A model generated the notes under the pieces. That model was not told the origin of the DNA. It worked only from the letters and a program-made list of their open reading frames with translations, and searched no databases. Below are positions 5,815 through 8,342 of a stretch of 8,342 nucleotides of DNA, in pieces (the stretch's first letter is position 1; every line of letters starts with the position of its first letter). Source of the stretch: an uncultured Chloroflexota bacterium (GTDB lineage: Bacteria > Chloroflexota > Dehalococcoidia > Lucifugimonadales > CAJWER01). The position numbers and the translations under genes are program-made. Location: positions 1 through 8,342 of the forward strand of contig CAJWER010000122.1 of NCBI GenBank assembly GCA_913030785.1, given 5' to 3'.

Positions 5815-7233
5815 TCAAATATTTTTCCAGCGGTCGCGGAATGGACGTTTTGCCAGCGCAGGGAAGGTGCGATGCCGCGTCCACCCCGACAGGGGAGGCG
5901 GCAGCTTGTTGATACGACCACCCCTAGTCAAAGGCATCTGCAATAGGCGTCCCAGCCGATTCGACATGCGGAGCATCATCGGACCAGCCACCGACATCCT
6001 CCAGGCCTTCATCGACAGACGTTCCATCAGCGGGGCACTTTTGGCCCGCGGGTCGACGCGGCCCTCGGCCAGTTCCGAACGCATATGGAGCAGCATCCGA
6101 GGTATGTCTATCTGTACAGGACAGATCTCGCGGCACGCGCCACAGAGGCTCGACGCGTGAGGCAGGTCCCTGGCCTCCGGCAGGCTCGTGAGCATCGGCG
6201 AGACAACCGCCCCGATGGGCCCTGAATATACCCAACCGTAGGCATGGCCGCCGATCTTTCGATACACAGGACACGCATTGAGGCATGCACCGCAACGTAG
6301 ACAGTACAGCGCCTCTCGCATCTCGGGGTCGGCAAGCATCTTCGAACGGCCATTGTCCACGATTACCAGGTGAAACTCGTCCGGGCCATCAACGTCGCTC
6401 TCTCGTCGCGGACCCGTCACCGTAGTCACATAGCTGGAAAGGCGCTGCCCTGTGGCCGAGCGCACGAGCAAGCGCAGCATAGTGCCCAGGTCCTCCATGG
6501 ACGGTACGACCTTCTCCATGCCCATGATCGCAACGTGGATGGGAGGCATCGAAGTGCTCATCCTGCCGTTGCCCTCGTTCGTGACCAGCACCACCGTTCC
6601 CGTCTCGGCCACCAAAAAGTTCACGCCCGTAATTCCCATATCCGCGACCACAAACTTCTCGCGAAGCTGCACACGAGCGGCGTCCGCCATCTCCTCAATC
6701 GAGTCGCCGATCGGAACATCTGACTGGGCCTGGAGAACAGCCGCGGCATCCGCCTTCGACATGTGAATCGCTGGGGCAATGATGTGGTAGGGCGTCTCGC
6801 CCTTTAGCTGAATCAGGTACTCACCCAAATCGGTCTCTACTGCCTCGATTCCGGCCTGTTCGAGCCGCTGGTTGAGCCCCATCTCCTCGGAGATCATCGA
6901 CTTGCTCTTGATCGCTGAGCGCACGCCACGGGATCGCGCCAGATCGAGCACGTACTTGTTGGCAGCCTCAGCATCCTTTGCGAAATATACCTTGCCACCT
7001 GCTTTGATGACGCTGGCCTCGGCCATCTCCAGGTAGTGTCCCAGGTGCTGGATGGTGTGAGCCTTGATGGCCCGCCCCTTGTCTGACAACTCATCCCAGT
7101 TGGGTGTGGCGTCGACAGCCCGATCTCGTGCCTTGTAAAAGCCGTCGTAGAGATTGCGGAGCCTCGACTGTAGCTCCGGATTTGCGATGGTGGCAGCCGC
7201 CGCCTTTTTAAATTGCTTTGTCTTTGACTCCAT
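5815..7233 (-). CDS. lutB: LutB: LUD domain plus ferredoxin-type iron-sulfur subunit
   Basis: A 472-residue LutB, the central electron-carrying subunit of the LutABC lactate oxidation system. The N-terminal two thirds form a LUD domain, with DMGITGVNFLVAETGT at 198-213, SMPPIHVAI at 228-236 and VTGPRRESD at 272-280. The C-terminal third has the iron-sulfur cysteines: C311, C314, C317 and C321 in CLRCGACLNACP, then C364, C367 and C371 in LCGACREICP, with GGHAYGWVYSGPIGAV between them, as in typical LutB. A basic, proline-containing tail follows. Length is normal and there is no signal peptide, so it should be cytoplasmic. Its ATG at 7233 overlaps the lutA stop by one base (TAATG), which points to translational coupling. 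Some LutB-like proteins serve other 2-hydroxy acids, so lactate is the default assumption from the intact lutABC set. Confidence 0.95.
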   Translation of the reverse strand: MESKTKQFKKAAAATIANPELQSRLRNLYDGFYKARDRAVDATPNWDELSDKGRAIKAHTIQHLGHYLEMAEASVIKAGGKVYFAKDAEAANKYVLDLARSRGVRSAIKSKSMISEEMGLNQRLEQAGIEAVETDLGEYLIQLKGETPYHIIAPAIHMSKADAAAVLQAQSDVPIGDSIEEMADAARVQLREKFVVADMGITGVNFLVAETGTVVLVTNEGNGRMSTSMPPIHVAIMGMEKVVPSMEDLGTMLRLLVRSATGQRLSSYVTTVTGPRRESDVDGPDEFHLVIVDNGRSKMLADPEMREALYCLRCGACLNACPVYRKIGGHAYGWVYSGPIGAVVSPMLTSLPEARDLPHASSLCGACREICPVQIDIPRMLLHMRSELAEGRVDPRAKSAPLMERLSMKAWRMSVAGPMMLRMSNRLGRLLQMPLTRGGRINKLPPPLSGWTRHRTFPALAKRPFRDRWKNI

Positions 7234-8009
7234 TACGATGTCGCCTCATCCAGGATCTGGGCAAGGTGGGCCGTACGGACCGGCACAGACTGCCGCTCCA
7301 GGCCGCCTCCTATCTGCATCAAACATGTGGCGTCGCACGCCGCCAACGTGCCTGCCCCAGAGTCTCGGACCGCAGCGACCTTATCCCCGAGCATCGCTCC
7401 GGAAATCTCCGGGTACTTGACCGAAAAGGTACCGCCGAATCCACAGCAGACATCCGCTTGCTCAAAGGGAACCAACTCGATCTCCGGAAGTGAGTCCATG
7501 AGTCTAAGGGGCTGTGACACGACGTCCAGTTCACGCTTCAGATGGCAGCCGGGGTGGTAGGCAACCCGTTGGCCCTGGCCTTGCGTCCTATCGGGCAAGG
7601 CGGCGTCCAGATCGGTGACTCCGAGCTGGTCCACGATGAATTCGGAGAGCTCGAATGTCTTTTTGCCTACTTCGATAGCCAACCGCGCCGTTTCAAAGTC
7701 GTCCTGGAACAACTCCCGGTAGTAGACGCGGATCATCGCCGCGCACGATCCCGACGGCACGACGATCTGGGGGCTATCTTTGAAGGTTTCCAAGAAACGA
7801 CGGGCGGCCGGTATAGCATCGCTTCTGAAACCGGAGTTGAACGCTGGCTGCCCACAGCAGGTCTGGCTCTCCGGGAAGTCCAACTCCACGCCGAGCCTTC
7901 GTAGCAGCCGAACCGTACTCTCGCCAACCTCTGGGTAGAACTGATCCACCACACACGTCACAAACAGCGACGCGACGCTGCGCGCGCTTTGTCGGGCTGG
8001 GGGGGTCAT
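7233..8009 (-). CDS. lutA: LutA: cysteine-rich CCG-domain subunit of lactate oxidation
   Basis: A 258-residue protein with two cysteine-rich CCG domains, as in LutA/YkgE and the related GlpC, HdrB and SdhE proteins, which bind iron-sulfur clusters. First domain: C19 in LFVTCVVDQFYPEVG, C51-C52-G in TCCGQPAFNSG, and C89 in PSGSCAAM. Second domain: C155 in YHPGCH, C188-C189-G in DVCCGFGGTFSVKYPEIS, and C225 with C229 in CDATCLMQIGG. All expected cysteines are present. The ATG at 8009 leaves a 14-residue basic leader before LFVTC, longer than in many relatives, and its Shine-Dalgarno is weak (GCGGA about 8 nt upstream). The start codon lies inside one of three direct repeats and overlaps the stop of a tiny upstream ORF as ATGA. 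It is the first gene of lutABC; no lactate permease or LutR regulator is seen in the window. Confidence 0.95.
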   Translation of the reverse strand: MTPPARQSARSVASLFVTCVVDQFYPEVGESTVRLLRRLGVELDFPESQTCCGQPAFNSGFRSDAIPAARRFLETFKDSPQIVVPSGSCAAMIRVYYRELFQDDFETARLAIEVGKKTFELSEFIVDQLGVTDLDAALPDRTQGQGQRVAYHPGCHLKRELDVVSQPLRLMDSLPEIELVPFEQADVCCGFGGTFSVKYPEISGAMLGDKVAAVRDSGAGTLAACDATCLMQIGGGLERQSVPVRTAHLAQILDEATS

Positions 8010-8053
8010 GCCGATTGTCCGCAGCGCGTACTGGGTGGGGTTGGAAGCGTCAT
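8006..8053 (-). CDS. Possible 15-residue leader ORF 2 overlapping the lutA start
   Basis: It reads MTLPTPPSTRCGQSA and stops at TGA 8008-8006, overlapping the lutA ATG as ATGA. An AGGG lies about 9 nt before its ATG, a fair ribosome site and better than the one in front of lutA itself. This arrangement would allow translation to be handed on to lutA. There is no evidence beyond layout. Confidence 0.25.
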   Translation of the reverse strand: MTLPTPPSTRCGQSA

Positions 8054-8103
8054 GTTGATGTGCCCTGCGTTGTTGTAGCCACGTCGAGCCGCGGGGTTTT
8101 CAT
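8050..8103 (-). CDS. Possible 17-residue leader ORF 1 upstream of lutA
   Basis: It reads MKTPRLDVATTTQGTST and ends in a TGA that overlaps the next ATG as ATGA. It is not homologous to anything I recognise and has no clear Shine-Dalgarno. It may be a by-product of the direct repeats; it is listed because the ATGA link recurs twice in a row. Confidence 0.2.
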   Translation of the reverse strand: MKTPRLDVATTTQGTST

Positions 8104-8123
8104 GCCGATGTGCCACATTTCTA

Positions 8124-8342
8124 TTAGTGGGCCTGAGGCTCCCATACCACGGTCTTGAGCGGGTGTGCAGAACCGAGAACCTCTGCCTGGGGCCTGACGG
8201 TATCCCACACCTCAATATCGGCGGGGGTGGGAACAACTCTCCGCGACCGCACGAGCTGGCGAGGCCAGTCGCTCAGTTGGTAAAAACTAGACCGCGCATA
8301 ATGAAGCCAAATACCCACGCCATCATGAAGGCAGGACCGGCC
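8124..8342 (-). CDS. Possible partial ORF running off the right edge
   Basis: This frame is open from the window edge to tandem TAA-TAG stops and encodes 72 residues, ending in VLGSAHPLKTVVWEPQAH. The part below about 8290 has mostly G or C at third codon positions, as coding DNA here does. I recognise no family. Against it: an 18-bp piece at 8154-8171 belongs to the dispersed repeat also found at 3129-3146, and the upstream part of the frame has poor codon bias. A competing frame looks better near the edge (see next entry). It could be the 3' end of a gene, a frameshifted tail, or noncoding DNA. Confidence 0.25.
   Translation of the reverse strand, partial: GRSCLHDGVGIWLHYARSSFYQLSDWPRQLVRSRRVVPTPADIEVWDTVRPQAEVLGSAHPLKTVVWEPQAH
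8154..8171 (+). repeat. Short fragment of the dispersed repeat
   Basis: CTTGAGCGGGTGTGCAGA is the reverse complement of 3129-3146 with a single mismatch (17 of 18). The neighbouring GGGAGTGTGAGGG block is absent here, so if related it is a truncated end. Confidence 0.4.
8273..8341 (-). CDS. Possible C-terminus of a membrane protein, cut by the window edge
   Basis: In this frame the edge sequence reads AGPAFMMAWVFGFIMRGLVFTN and then TGA. It is strongly hydrophobic, like the last transmembrane helix of a membrane protein, and its third codon positions are more GC-rich than those of the competing frame over the same bases. Only 22 residues are visible, so the family cannot be named. If real, the gene lies upstream of lutABC on the same strand, with a 263-bp gap, and a transporter there would make sense; that is speculation. 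Confidence 0.3.
   Translation of the reverse strand, partial: AGPAFMMAWVFGFIMRGLVFTN

Larger units (their letters stand above)
8006..8114 (-). repeat. Three imperfect 15-bp direct repeats in the lutA leader
   Basis: Plus-strand copies lie at 8006-8020 (TCATGCCGATTGTCC), 8050-8064 (TCATGTTGATGTGCC) and 8100-8114 (TCATGCCGATGTGCC), spaced 44 and 50 bp. Each gives GGCACATCGGCATGA-like text on the coding strand, and so an ATGA. The outer leader copy and the middle one agree at 13 of 15 positions; the copy at the lutA start agrees with the outer one at 12 of 15. The first 10 bases are identical in the outer two. They could be operator half-sites or part of a translational control leader. Confidence 0.5.

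Noticed and set aside
5402..6160. Long plus-strand open frame of 252 codons antisense to lutB and lutC
   Set aside because: Its product is low-complexity, rich in Ser, Arg and Pro, and matches no family, while the opposite strand has clear LUD and iron-sulfur motifs. It is a by-product of GC-rich codon bias.
8006..8236. A 76-codon minus-strand frame ending at the lutA start
   Set aside because: Its first two thirds are Arg/Pro-rich without motifs and cross a dispersed-repeat fragment. Only its last 15 codons, starting at ATG 8053, are interesting because of the ATGA overlap.
1..8342. tRNA, rRNA, CRISPR array, toxin-antitoxin or phage genes
   Set aside because: I saw no cloverleaf-like segments with TTCGANTC-type arms, no regularly spaced identical repeats with spacers, and no proteins of those classes. 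The three repeats before lutA are too few and too imperfect for a CRISPR array.

Overview
The window is a GC-rich stretch of bacterial chromosome with a metabolic gene set. I see no sign of phage, CRISPR, defence or RNA genes. The taxonomic guess is weak. The gene mix (paired M20 amidohydrolases, glycerate kinase, LutABC) and the intergenic repeats, such as the GGGAGTGTGAGGGTGTCCCTC type and the CGACAAGCTC/GAGCCTGTCG inverted repeat, fit an environmental, uncultivated lineage such as SAR202-like Chloroflexota. This is inference; there is no 16S or other marker gene here.

Left part (178-3001, minus strand): two tandem full-length paralogues of the M20D metallo-amidohydrolase family, separated by about 130 bp that carry an imperfect inverted repeat. 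Both keep the expected metal ligands and share an unusual HACGHHCQ signature. Their substrates cannot be read from the sequence.

Middle (3283-4905, plus strand): a divergent glycerate 2-kinase with a good -10 element and a GTG start, followed by a small MazG-like all-alpha NTP pyrophosphohydrolase. Opposite-facing copies of one dispersed repeat flank this two-gene block (about 3047-3146 and 4905-4978). A shorter fragment of it sits between the two genes.

Right part (5032-8009, minus strand): a complete lutABC operon, which by family encodes the non-flavin iron-sulfur system that oxidises L-lactate to pyruvate. lutA and lutB overlap as TAATG. lutC follows lutB after about 45 bp and seems to start at a CTG codon with a strong Shine-Dalgarno sequence; the annotatable GTG start would cut off the family's conserved N-terminus. 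The lutA leader holds three imperfect 15-bp direct repeats, each containing ATGA, and these create a chain of two tiny ORFs running into lutA. The far right edge holds either the end of a membrane protein or a small ORF in another frame; neither is secure.

Taken together, the genes suggest a heterotroph that uses small organic acids (lactate via LutABC to pyruvate, glycerate via the kinase to 2-phosphoglycerate) and hydrolyses amide-linked substrates with the M20 pair. That these genes form one pathway is only inference from proximity. I found no clear previously undescribed system. The best leads are the lutA leader architecture, the CTG start of lutC, and the repeat-flanked two-gene block.
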